Below, piece by piece: positions 8,748-16,970 of a stretch of 64,000 bases of DNA; position 1 is the stretch's first letter, and each line of letters opens with the position of its first letter. A model generated the notes under the pieces. It was not told the DNA's origin and made no database searches. It saw only the letters and a program-made list of their open reading frames with translations. Both the position numbers and the translations under genes were made by a program. The stretch lies in the NCBI GenBank assembly GCA_025757685.1, contig CP107220.1, positions 769,501 through 833,500 on the forward strand. Reading direction: 5' to 3'. This DNA comes from Oscillospiraceae bacterium (lineage in GTDB: Bacteria; Bacillota; Clostridia; Oscillospirales; Acutalibacteraceae).

Positions 8748-8937
8748 AGAAAACTTGACTTACGCTGAAGCAATGCAGCGCCTGGAGAACATCAGCGCCC
8801 GCTTAGAGAACGGTTCGGTGCCCTTGGAGGAGAGTATTGCCCTTTATGAGGAGAGTGCCAAACTGGCAGCCTACTGCAAACAGATCTTGCAGCAGGCGCA
8901 GCAAAAAATTACGGAATTGGCTGGTGACGAAAAATGA
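8740..8937 (+). CDS. xseB: exodeoxyribonuclease VII small subunit
   Basis: A 65-residue, almost wholly helical protein with the family signature 'LTYAEAMQRLENISARLENG' and 'LEESIALYEES'. It is the small subunit binding the XseA coiled coil. The ATG at 8740 lies behind GGAGGAAAGA and overlaps xseA by eight bases. Confidence 0.94.
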   Translation: MNEENLTYAEAMQRLENISARLENGSVPLEESIALYEESAKLAAYCKQILQQAQQKITELAGDEK

Positions 8938-9818
8938 CAAACGATGCATTTCAAAATACTCTTGCCAATGATCAACGGCTGATCGAGAATGCTTTACAGC
9001 AGCTTTTGCCTCCCACGGTATTTGACCAGGGTGAGGTGGTGGAAGCCATGCGTTACAGCTTGATGAACGGCGGCAAACGGCTGCGCCCGGTGCTGGCACT
9101 GGAGTTTTGCAAAGCCTGTGGCGGTGACCGGCACGCCGTTTTGGAGCCGGCCTGCGCTCTGGAATATGTACACACTTACAGCTTGATCCATGATGATCTG
9201 CCCTGTATGGACGATGACGATCTGCGCCGTGGCAGACCCAGCTGTCACAAGGCATATCCGGAGAATATTGCTCTGCTGGCCGGTGACGCGCTGCTGACCC
9301 ACGCTTTTGAGATCATAGCCGACTGTGAACTTTCTGCGGATGCGAAGTGCCAAATGGTTAGTCTACTGGCGGCCAATGCAGGCGTCAGCGGAATGATCGG
9401 CGGTCAGGTTCTGGATTTGAAATATGAAGCCGCTGACCCCTCCTTGCAGCAACTGCTGACGGTGCATAAGTTGAAAACCGGCGCACTGATCTCTGCCGCC
9501 TGCATTTTGGGTTGCTTGGCAGCCGGTGCTACGCAGGCGCAAATTGCCGCTGCTTCTGATTTTGCCTATAATCTGGGCATTGCGTTCCAAATCAAGGATG
9601 ATATTTTGGACATTACCGGCACCAGCGAAATGCTGGGCAAGCCTGTTGGCTCGGACAGTGACAAGGGCAAGGTGACCTATGCCACTAAGGTAGGGCTGGA
9701 AAAGGCGCAGCAAGATGTGGCGTTACTGACGGATAAAGCGCTGGAAAGCCTGCGTGCCTTTGACGATACAGACTTTTTACAGGCACTTGCCCAGTCGTTG
9801 ATTAGTCGGAATCACTGA
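8934..9818 (+). CDS. ispA: polyprenyl synthetase (farnesyl diphosphate synthase type)
   Basis: 294 residues. It has the first Asp-rich motif at D87-D88 (HDDLPCMDDDD) and the second, DDILD, near residue 222, plus 'GGKRLRPVL'. These residues bind Mg2+ and diphosphates of DMAPP/GPP and IPP. The xseA-xseB-ispA-dxs order is standard in Firmicutes. The start overlaps the xseB stop. Confidence 0.93.
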   Translation: MTNDAFQNTLANDQRLIENALQQLLPPTVFDQGEVVEAMRYSLMNGGKRLRPVLALEFCKACGGDRHAVLEPACALEYVHTYSLIHDDLPCMDDDDLRRGRPSCHKAYPENIALLAGDALLTHAFEIIADCELSADAKCQMVSLLAANAGVSGMIGGQVLDLKYEAADPSLQQLLTVHKLKTGALISAACILGCLAAGATQAQIAAASDFAYNLGIAFQIKDDILDITGTSEMLGKPVGSDSDKGKVTYATKVGLEKAQQDVALLTDKALESLRAFDDTDFLQALAQSLISRNH

Positions 9819-9841
9819 TTTTTTGCATTATTATACAAATC

Positions 9842-9870
9842 TTGCATTTTTATTCAGGCTATGGTACAAT
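9842..9870 (+). promoter_or_regulatory. sigma-A promoter for dxs
   Basis: TTGCAT at 9842-9847 and TACAAT at 9865-9870 are 17 bp apart. The predicted first base is near 9877, leaving only about ten bases of leader before the proposed dxs start codon. Confidence 0.75.
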
Positions 9871-9886
9871 AGCCTCATGAAAAGAG

Positions 9887-11746
9887 TTGAGTTATTTGTC
9901 TCTTTTAGACAGCATTCAGTCTCCTAAGGACTTGAAAAAAATGAATCGTGATGAGCTGGAACAGTTGTGTTCAGAGATCCGCGATTTGCTGGTGCAGACT
10001 GTGTCCCATAACGGCGGGCACTTGGCCTCCAATTTGGGCGTGGTGGAGTTGACCGTGGCGTTGCACCGGGTGTTTAACAGCCCGTCCGACCCCATTATCT
10101 TTGATGTGGGTCACCAGTGCTATACCCACAAGATCCTCACCGGACGCAAGGATGATTTTGTTACCCTGCGCACCGAGGGCGGCATCAGCGGCTTTACCCG
10201 ACCGGACGAGAGCGAGCACGATATTTTTTCCTCCGGCCACAGTTCTACGGCCATTTCCCAAGCCATTGGTTTGGCTAAGGCAAAAGCGCTGCGGGGCGAA
10301 AAGGGCAAGGTGATTGCTGTGATCGGCGACGGCGCCATGACCGGCGGTCTGGCCTATGAGGCCCTGAACAACTCCGGCACGGAGAACGATAATTTGATCG
10401 TTATTCTCAACGATAACAATATGTCTATCAGCCAAAATGTAGGTGCTTTGGCAAAAAATCTGACCAGTATTCGCACCTCCCGGGCCTATTTTACCTTTAA
10501 GAGCAAAGTAGAGCATTTTCTGTCCCGCATTCCCAAGGTGGGCAGCCAGCTTTGTCGTTTTTTCACCAATATGAATTCTGCCATTCGTAAGCGGATCTAT
10601 AAGGCCACCATGTTTGAGGATATGGGCTTTCGTTATTACGGACCCATTGACGGCCACGACCTGCGCGCATTGACGGATGCCTTGACAGTGGCTAAGGCGC
10701 ACAAGCACTCGGTGCTGATCCACATTAACACGGTGAAGGGTATGGGTTATCGCCCTGCTGAAAAGAACCCCACCCAGTTCCACGGTATCGGCAAATTCGA
10801 TGTAAACACCGGTGAGCCGCTGAGCAAAGGGGAGACTTTTTCCTCCGTATTCGGTAATACAGTGTGCGACTTTGCCGCCAAGGACGCCCGTATTTGCTGC
10901 ATAACAGCGGCTATGGCTGCGGGCACCGGATTAACCCGTTTTGCCAGCGAATATCCCCAGCGCTTTTTCGATGTGGGTATTGCGGAGCAGCACGCAGTTA
11001 CTTTTTCCGGCGGCTTGGCGCGAGGCGGTATGGTGCCGATTTTTGCGGTGTATTCCACCTTTTTGCAACGCGCTTATGACCAGCTGATTCATGATGTATC
11101 CATGCAAGGATTAAAGGTGATCCTGGCAGTGGATCGGGCCGGCTTTGTCGGTGAGGACGGCGAGAGCCACCAGGGAATTTTTGATACCTCTTATCTCAAT
11201 TCCGTGCCCGGCTGGACGGTGTATGCGCCTACATATTATGCGGAGCTGTGCTCCATGCTGTACCAGGCCATTTATGTGGACCCGGGTGCTGTGGCCATTC
11301 GTTACCCCAGAGGGGGAGAGCCAACCCCGCCGGAAGGCTATCAGTACGAGAAAGAGCCGTTTCGTATCTTCGGCGATCCGGGCGCCAAGCGCTGCCTGGT
11401 GACATACGGGCGGCTGTTTGATACCTGTCTGCAAGCCAAAGGAGAGCTGGACGATACTTTTGTTATTAAACTGAACCGGATTCGCCCCATTGCGCCGGAG
11501 GCGGTGGCTGCCGCTGCCCAGGCGCAGGTCATTTGGTTCTATGAAGAAGCCACGGTCAGCGGCGGCGTGGGGCAAACCTTTGCCGCTTTGCTGGAAGAAA
11601 AAGGCACAAGCGCCCGGTTTTTCCACAAGGCCGTGCCGGATACATTTGTAAAACAGGCGTCTGTGGACAGCCAACTCCGCAAGTTTGGGCTGGACAAGGC
11701 GTCCATAGTCAGTGAGGTCAACCATGCAGAAGAAAACCCGGCTTGA
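9887..11746 (+). CDS. dxs: 1-deoxy-D-xylulose-5-phosphate synthase
   Basis: 619 residues of a thiamine-diphosphate enzyme that condenses pyruvate and glyceraldehyde-3-phosphate as the first step of the MEP isoprenoid pathway. Seen are 'GGHLASNLGVVELT', 'GDGAMTGGLAYEALNN' (TPP binding) and 'DVGIAEQHAVTFSGGLA' in the transketolase pyrimidine domain. No ATG fits the conserved N-terminus 'LLDSIQSPKDLKKM'. Candidate starts are TTG 9887 or TTG 9896, both with weak ribosome sites. A short out-of-frame ORF opens at ATG 9877. Confidence 0.93.
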   Translation: MSYLSLLDSIQSPKDLKKMNRDELEQLCSEIRDLLVQTVSHNGGHLASNLGVVELTVALHRVFNSPSDPIIFDVGHQCYTHKILTGRKDDFVTLRTEGGISGFTRPDESEHDIFSSGHSSTAISQAIGLAKAKALRGEKGKVIAVIGDGAMTGGLAYEALNNSGTENDNLIVILNDNNMSISQNVGALAKNLTSIRTSRAYFTFKSKVEHFLSRIPKVGSQLCRFFTNMNSAIRKRIYKATMFEDMGFRYYGPIDGHDLRALTDALTVAKAHKHSVLIHINTVKGMGYRPAEKNPTQFHGIGKFDVNTGEPLSKGETFSSVFGNTVCDFAAKDARICCITAAMAAGTGLTRFASEYPQRFFDVGIAEQHAVTFSGGLARGGMVPIFAVYSTFLQRAYDQLIHDVSMQGLKVILAVDRAGFVGEDGESHQGIFDTSYLNSVPGWTVYAPTYYAELCSMLYQAIYVDPGAVAIRYPRGGEPTPPEGYQYEKEPFRIFGDPGAKRCLVTYGRLFDTCLQAKGELDDTFVIKLNRIRPIAPEAVAAAAQAQVIWFYEEATVSGGVGQTFAALLEEKGTSARFFHKAVPDTFVKQASVDSQLRKFGLDKASIVSEVNHAEENPA

Positions 11747-12530
11747 TGTGGCTGTGTTTGAGGGCGGTTACGCCCCCAGCAGAGAAAAGGCGAAGGCCAT
11801 TATTATGGCCGGTCAGGTCTATGTAAACAACCAAAAAGTGGACAAGGCCGGTTTTGAATTAAAAGAAGGCGACAAGCTGGAAGTGCGGGGCAAAACGCTG
11901 AAATATGTGAGCCGCGGCGGGTTGAAGCTGGAAAAGGCCATGCAGGTCTTTCCCATTACTTTAGCGGACAAAACCTGTATGGATGTGGGAGCGTCCACCG
12001 GTGGGTTTACGGACTGTATGCTGCAAAACGGCGCAAAGCGGGTGTATTCCGTTGATGTGGGCTATGGCCAGCTGGCCTGGAGCCTGCGCACGGACGATCG
12101 GGTGGTGAACCTGGAGCGCACCAACTTCCGCCATATTACAGAGGAACAGGTGCCGGAAGCCATTGACTTTGCGTCTGTGGATGTATCCTTCATTTCCTTA
12201 AAGCATATTTTTCCAAATTTGCATTTACTGCTGCGCCCCTGTGGGCAGGCGGTGTGCCTGATCAAGCCCCAGTTTGAGGCCGGTCGGGATAAAGTGGGCA
12301 AAAAAGGTGTGGTGCGGGAAGCCGCCACCCACCTGGAAGTGGTGGAACGGGTAATCGGTATGGCTATCGAGAACGGCTTTTCTGTTCTCGGTCTGGAATT
12401 TTCCCCGGTAAAAGGGCCGGAGGGGAATATTGAATACCTGTTGTATGTGGAAAAGTCTGAGGCGCCTGTGGTTGCGCCGGAGGTAGACCCGGCCGCGCTG
12501 GTGGGTCGCTCCCATGAGGCATTGGTATGA
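11724..12530 (+). CDS. tlyA: TlyA-family rRNA 2'-O-methyltransferase
   Basis: About 268 residues from ATG 11724, which follows GTGAGGTCAACC; it overlaps dxs by 23 bases. Residues 1-65 form an S4 RNA-binding domain (RLDVAVFEGGYAPSREKAK). The rest is an FtsJ-like SAM methyltransferase (MDVGASTGGFTDCMLQNG). In mycobacteria TlyA 2'-O-methylates 16S and 23S rRNA cytidines. The annotation 'hemolysin' for this family is historical. Confidence 0.92.
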   Translation: MQKKTRLDVAVFEGGYAPSREKAKAIIMAGQVYVNNQKVDKAGFELKEGDKLEVRGKTLKYVSRGGLKLEKAMQVFPITLADKTCMDVGASTGGFTDCMLQNGAKRVYSVDVGYGQLAWSLRTDDRVVNLERTNFRHITEEQVPEAIDFASVDVSFISLKHIFPNLHLLLRPCGQAVCLIKPQFEAGRDKVGKKGVVREAATHLEVVERVIGMAIENGFSVLGLEFSPVKGPEGNIEYLLYVEKSEAPVVAPEVDPAALVGRSHEALV

Positions 12531-13378
12531 TTATTTCTGTTTTTCCTTATATTGAAAATGAGTCGGTACGCCGTCTGACCGGTGATGTGCTCAGCGAGTT
12601 GGATCGGCTGAAATGTCATGTATATGTAACCCAGGAGTGCGCCGGTCAGCTGCCCGGGCATCATGTGGTATACAGTAAGCCGGACAAGATGATGGAGGAC
12701 TGTGATCTTGCGATCGCCATCGGCGGCGACGGTACCACCCTGCGTATCGCCAAGAAAGCGGCTTTTTATGACAAGTGCGTGCTGGGCATTAACGGCGGAC
12801 GACTGGGCTTTATGAGCGGCTTGGAGGCCAACGAACTGTCCTTGCTGGGCAATGTGGTTACCGGCAAATATAAGGTAGACAAACGGATGATGCTCCAGGC
12901 GGATATTATCCGTGAAAATCAGGCGACAGAGACGTTTCACTGTCTGAATGACGCGGTGGTTACTCGTGGTGATTACGCTCGGCTGATAGATGTAAATATC
13001 CACTGTGAGGAGCGCCCGGTGTGGGATGTGCGGGCGGACGGTGTGATCGTGTCCACCCCAACCGGCTCCACGGCGTACTCAATGGCGGCAGGCGGACCGG
13101 TGGTCAGCCCGGAGACGGATTGCTTTGTGGTCACCTCCATTTGCCCCCATTCGCTGATTGACCGCAGCATTGTGTTCCCCAGCAGTAAGGCACTGTATGT
13201 AAGGGTACAGAATGATGTGGACAACAACTCGATTTTTACAGCGGACGGCAAGCGCCCGGTACAGATTGACGGTCGCACGGTAGTGCGCATTTCCAAATCT
13301 CCCTATGTGGCGCGGCTTATTAAAGTGAAGCCGGACAATTTTTACGAAATTTTGCGAAAAAAGATCATTGAAAGGTGA
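12527..13378 (+). CDS. nadK: NAD kinase
   Basis: 283 residues with the GGDG motif (AIGGDGTTLRIA, near residue 66), 'GINGGRLGFMSG', and 'TPTGSTAYSMAAGGPVVSP'. These define ATP/polyphosphate-dependent NAD kinase, which makes NADP+. It overlaps tlyA by four bases in the tlyA-nadK-argR-recN block. Confidence 0.95.
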   Translation: MIISVFPYIENESVRRLTGDVLSELDRLKCHVYVTQECAGQLPGHHVVYSKPDKMMEDCDLAIAIGGDGTTLRIAKKAAFYDKCVLGINGGRLGFMSGLEANELSLLGNVVTGKYKVDKRMMLQADIIRENQATETFHCLNDAVVTRGDYARLIDVNIHCEERPVWDVRADGVIVSTPTGSTAYSMAAGGPVVSPETDCFVVTSICPHSLIDRSIVFPSSKALYVRVQNDVDNNSIFTADGKRPVQIDGRTVVRISKSPYVARLIKVKPDNFYEILRKKIIER

Positions 13379-13383
13379 TTGGG

Positions 13384-13836
13384 ATGAAAAAAAGACGACA
13401 GGCAAAGATCCTGGAGATCATCTCCAAATACGAGACGGAAACCCAGGAGGATTTGCAAAAATATTTGCATGAGGCCGGCTTTGAAGTCACCCAGGCCACC
13501 ATTTCCAGGGATATTAAAGAGCTGCGGCTGGTGAAGGCACACAGTGCAGACGGCAAGTATGTGTACTCCACCGGCAAGCACCCCAAGGAGGAAAATTTCG
13601 GCCGCACAGCAGGTATTTTCAACGAGGCCATCTTAAAGGTGCAGTACGCCATGAACACCGTGTGTATCAAGTGCTTTTCCGGTATGGCAAACGCTGCCTG
13701 TGCCGCCATTGACTCTATGGACTGGGACGGCGTAGTGGGTACCATCGCCGGGGATGATACCATCTTTGTGCTTTGCCGCAGTGAGCGGGAAGCCCAGATC
13801 TTTACCGTAAATTTGGAGAAGATGCTCCATGCTTAA
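13384..13836 (+). CDS. argR: arginine repressor ArgR/AhrC
   Basis: 150 residues. The N-terminal winged helix is seen as 'TQEDLQKYLHEAGFEVTQATISRDIKEL' features (positions about 21-48), and the C-terminal arginine-binding hexamerisation domain has 'GTIAGDDTIFVLCRS'. The ATG at 13384 follows AAGGTG. The GTG at 13375 is upstream but has no better site. It overlaps recN by eight bases. Confidence 0.93.
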   Translation: MKKRRQAKILEIISKYETETQEDLQKYLHEAGFEVTQATISRDIKELRLVKAHSADGKYVYSTGKHPKEENFGRTAGIFNEAILKVQYAMNTVCIKCFSGMANAACAAIDSMDWDGVVGTIAGDDTIFVLCRSEREAQIFTVNLEKMLHA

Positions 13837-15490
13837 AGTGCTGGAAATTGAGAATATTGCCGTGATTGAAAAAGCAGCGGTGCAGTTTGACACCGGGCTG
13901 AATGTACTCACAGGTGAGACCGGCGCAGGTAAGTCCATTGTGGTGGACGCCATCAACGCCATTCTTGGCGAGCGTACATCCCGGGAGCTGGTGCGCCACG
14001 GTGCGCCCCAGGCAGTGGTACGCGCCTTCTTTGAGGGGGTGGACCCTTCCGTGCAGGCTGTGATCGGCAATTTGGGTCTGGAGCCGGAGGCGGACGGTTC
14101 GCTGGTGCTTTACCGACGGATTTCTGCCGAGGGCAAAAGCAGTTGCAAGATCAACGGTGCGCCCTGTACTGTGACTATGCTGCGCGCGGTGGGTAATGCA
14201 CTGGTGAATATCCACGGTCAGCACGACTCCCAAACGCTGCTGGACCCGGAGGCACATGTGCACTTTGTGGATATGCTGGCAGAGAGTGACCGCACCTTGA
14301 CGGCGTATCAATCGGTGTTTCACCAATTTTTGTCTGTGCGGCGGCGGTTAAAGGCGCTGACGGCGGACGAAGAAGACAAAGAAAATAAGCTGGATCTGCT
14401 GAACTACCAGATCAAAGAGCTGGAGGACGCAGATATACAGATCGGCGAGACCGAGCGGCTGAACGCCCGCCGCACGGAGCTGAGTGAGGCAGAGGCGGTG
14501 CGCGTCGCCTTGCAAGATGTGGCTTATACCATGGGTGGAGACGAGGAGTTCTCCGGGGTGTGCGGCTATTTGCGGGCGTTGGCAGCCAAGACAGCACCCT
14601 ATGCTTCCTTGCAAAGCATCAGCGAGCAACTGTATGCTTTGTGTGACAGCGCCGAGACTTGCAAAGACGACGCAGAACAGAAGCTGGACGCCTTGGACGC
14701 TGATCCGGAGGAGCAAGCCCAAATTGAGGAGCGGCTGGATCAATTGTACCGCCTGTCCTTAAAATACGGCGCTACGGAGCAGGAAATGCTGGGCAAGCTG
14801 GATGAAATGCGCGCCCAGCGGGAGGAAATCCTCTTTGCCGACCGGGAGTTGGAGACCCTCAGTAAGTCCTATGACGACTTGCTTCTGCAAGTGCAAACGG
14901 CGGCAGAGCATTTGACCAAGGAACGCAAGCAGGTGGCTGCCAAGCTGGAAAAGGAAGTTTGCAGAGAACTGGCGTATTTGGATATGCCGGGTATTCGCTT
15001 TGTGGTGGACTTTGGCAAAGGTAAGCTGTCCTCTATCGGGCAGGATACGGTGCAGTTTTTGATTTCCACGAACCCGGGCGAGCCGCCCAAGCCCCTGGCT
15101 AAAATCGCCAGTGGCGGTGAATTGTCCCGCATCATGCTTGCCATCAAGACCATTTTGGCCCACAAAGATACGGTGGGCACCCTGATTTTTGACGAGATTG
15201 ACACTGGGGTCAGCGGCCGTGCCAGCCAAAAGATCGGCTTAAAGCTGCGAGCGGTGGCTGAGGACACCCAAGTGATTTGTGTGACGCACTCGGCACAGAT
15301 TGCATCTCTGGCCGGGGCGCACTTCCTGATCCAAAAGCAGGTGAAAGGGGAGCGCACGTATACGCATGTGCAGCGCCTGGACTTTGACGGTCGAGCGAGA
15401 GAACTGGCGCGCATTATGGGCGGACTGGAAATTACACCGGCGCTGCTGTCTACGGCAGAGGAAATGCTGCGTACTGCCCGGGAGGGATAA
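13829..15490 (+). CDS. recN: DNA repair protein RecN
   Basis: 553 residues of an SMC-like ATPase for double-strand break repair. Walker A is GETGAGKS at 29-36, a long coiled-coil region spans about 150-370, and the C-terminus has 'ASGGELSRIMLAIK' signature and 'TLIFDEIDTGVSG' Walker B. It is the last gene of this block; a 97-bp gap precedes tyrS. Confidence 0.96.
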   Translation: MLKVLEIENIAVIEKAAVQFDTGLNVLTGETGAGKSIVVDAINAILGERTSRELVRHGAPQAVVRAFFEGVDPSVQAVIGNLGLEPEADGSLVLYRRISAEGKSSCKINGAPCTVTMLRAVGNALVNIHGQHDSQTLLDPEAHVHFVDMLAESDRTLTAYQSVFHQFLSVRRRLKALTADEEDKENKLDLLNYQIKELEDADIQIGETERLNARRTELSEAEAVRVALQDVAYTMGGDEEFSGVCGYLRALAAKTAPYASLQSISEQLYALCDSAETCKDDAEQKLDALDADPEEQAQIEERLDQLYRLSLKYGATEQEMLGKLDEMRAQREEILFADRELETLSKSYDDLLLQVQTAAEHLTKERKQVAAKLEKEVCRELAYLDMPGIRFVVDFGKGKLSSIGQDTVQFLISTNPGEPPKPLAKIASGGELSRIMLAIKTILAHKDTVGTLIFDEIDTGVSGRASQKIGLKLRAVAEDTQVICVTHSAQIASLAGAHFLIQKQVKGERTYTHVQRLDFDGRARELARIMGGLEITPALLSTAEEMLRTAREG

Positions 15491-15587
15491 TCGTAATGGG
15501 CGTGAATATGGAACAAAAAGTAAAAAACGGCACATGCGCCTTTCGCCTGTGACCGAATAGATAGACTGAATATTGGAGGACAAACAA

Positions 15588-16808
15588 ATGGGAGTTTATG
15601 AGGATTTGCAAGCACGGGGGCTGATTGCCCAGGTCACAGACGAGGCGCGGGTGCGCGACCTGGTCAATACCGGTAAAGCCGTGTTTTATATTGGCTTTGA
15701 CCCTACCGCAGACAGTCTGCATGTGGGTCACTTTATGGCGCTGTGCCTGATGAAGCGGCTGCAAATGGCCGGCAACAAGCCCATCGCTTTGATCGGTGGC
15801 GGCACCGCTATGATCGGAGACCCCAGCGGCCGCAGCGATATGCGCCAGATGATGACCAAGGAGACCATTGACCACAACTGTGCCTGCTTCAAAAAGCAGA
15901 TGAGCCGCTTTATTGACTTTAGCGAGGGCAAGGCCCTGATGGTGAACAACGCCGACTGGCTGCTGGATTTGAACTACCTGCAAGTGCTGCGGGAAGTGGG
16001 TGCCTGCTTTTCCGTGAACCGTATGCTCACTGCAGAGTGCTATAAGCAGCGTATGGAAAAGGGCTTGTCGTTCCTGGAGTTCAACTACATGATCATGCAG
16101 AGTTATGACTTCTACACTCTGTTCCAGAAATATGGCTGCAACTTGCAGTTTGGCGGCGACGATCAATGGTCCAATATGTTGGGCGGTACGGAGCTGATCC
16201 GCCGCAAGCTGGGGGAGGACGCCTCTGCCATGACCATTACCTTGCTGCTGAATTCCGAGGGCAAGAAGATGGGCAAGACCCAAAAGGGTGCCGTTTGGCT
16301 GGATCCTGAAAAGACCTCTCCTTATGAGTTTTACCAGTACTGGCGCAATGTGGACGACGCAGATGTGATCAAGTGCATGAAGCTGCTCACCTTCCTGCCT
16401 ATGGAGCAGATCAACGAGTATGCCAAATTGGAAGGTCAGCAGCTGAACTCCGCCAAGGAAGTACTGGCTTATGAGTTGACCAACCTGGTGCACGGCGAGG
16501 AAGAAGCCAAGAAAGCCCAGGAAGCAGCACGCGCCATCTTCAGCGGCGGCGCAAACAGCGCAAATATGCCCACCACCCAGGTGGAGGCAGACAGCCTGAC
16601 TGACGACAGCATCGGCCTGATGGATCTGATGGTGCTGGGCGGTATGGTCAAGTCCAAGGGTGAGGCCAGACGCTTGATCACCCAGGGCGGCGTGAGCCTG
16701 AATGACGAAAAAGTGGGTGATGTGTATGCCACCGTCAGCAAGGCGGATTTAGAAGCCGGCGCTGTGGTGCGTAAGGGCAAAAAAGTGTTCCGCAAATTCA
16801 CCCTGTAA
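15588..16808 (+). CDS. tyrS: tyrosyl-tRNA synthetase
   Basis: 406 residues of a class Ic synthetase. The HIGH motif is HVGH at 45-48, the KMSKS equivalent is KKMGKT at 226-231, and a C-terminal S4 domain ends the protein. The frame opens at 15573, but the ATG at 15588 follows GGAGGACAAACAA. No T-box fits in the 97-bp gap upstream. Confidence 0.96.
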   Translation: MGVYEDLQARGLIAQVTDEARVRDLVNTGKAVFYIGFDPTADSLHVGHFMALCLMKRLQMAGNKPIALIGGGTAMIGDPSGRSDMRQMMTKETIDHNCACFKKQMSRFIDFSEGKALMVNNADWLLDLNYLQVLREVGACFSVNRMLTAECYKQRMEKGLSFLEFNYMIMQSYDFYTLFQKYGCNLQFGGDDQWSNMLGGTELIRRKLGEDASAMTITLLLNSEGKKMGKTQKGAVWLDPEKTSPYEFYQYWRNVDDADVIKCMKLLTFLPMEQINEYAKLEGQQLNSAKEVLAYELTNLVHGEEEAKKAQEAARAIFSGGANSANMPTTQVEADSLTDDSIGLMDLMVLGGMVKSKGEARRLITQGGVSLNDEKVGDVYATVSKADLEAGAVVRKGKKVFRKFTL

Positions 16809-16827
16809 CCGAACAAAATCACATTTT

Positions 16828-16871
16828 GGCACCTGTGGCCCCCGGATCGGCGGCGCAGGTGCCTATTTTTT
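16828..16871 (+). terminator. intrinsic terminator after tyrS
   Basis: GGCACCTG at 16828-16835 pairs with CAGGTGCC at 16856-16863 and is followed by a T-rich run. Confidence 0.85.
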
Positions 16872-16901
16872 GTACTGCGGGTAAAAAATGGCGTATAATT
16901 G

Positions 16902-16930
16902 TTGAATACCCGGACAAAAATTGCTATAAT
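16902..16930 (+). promoter_or_regulatory. sigma-A promoter for ligA
   Basis: TTGAAT at 16902-16907 and TATAAT at 16925-16930 are 17 bp apart. A second TATAAT at 16894-16899 with TTGTAC at 16870-16875 (18 bp) may be a tandem promoter. Confidence 0.8.
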
Positions 16931-16970
16931 AAATAAGATTATAAACAGATAATAAGCAGGTGAAAATGCA

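Noticed and set aside
15496..15552. 18-codon ORF upstream of tyrS as a leader peptide
   Set aside because: It has no tyrosine codon and no terminator/antiterminator follows, so an attenuation role is unsupported.
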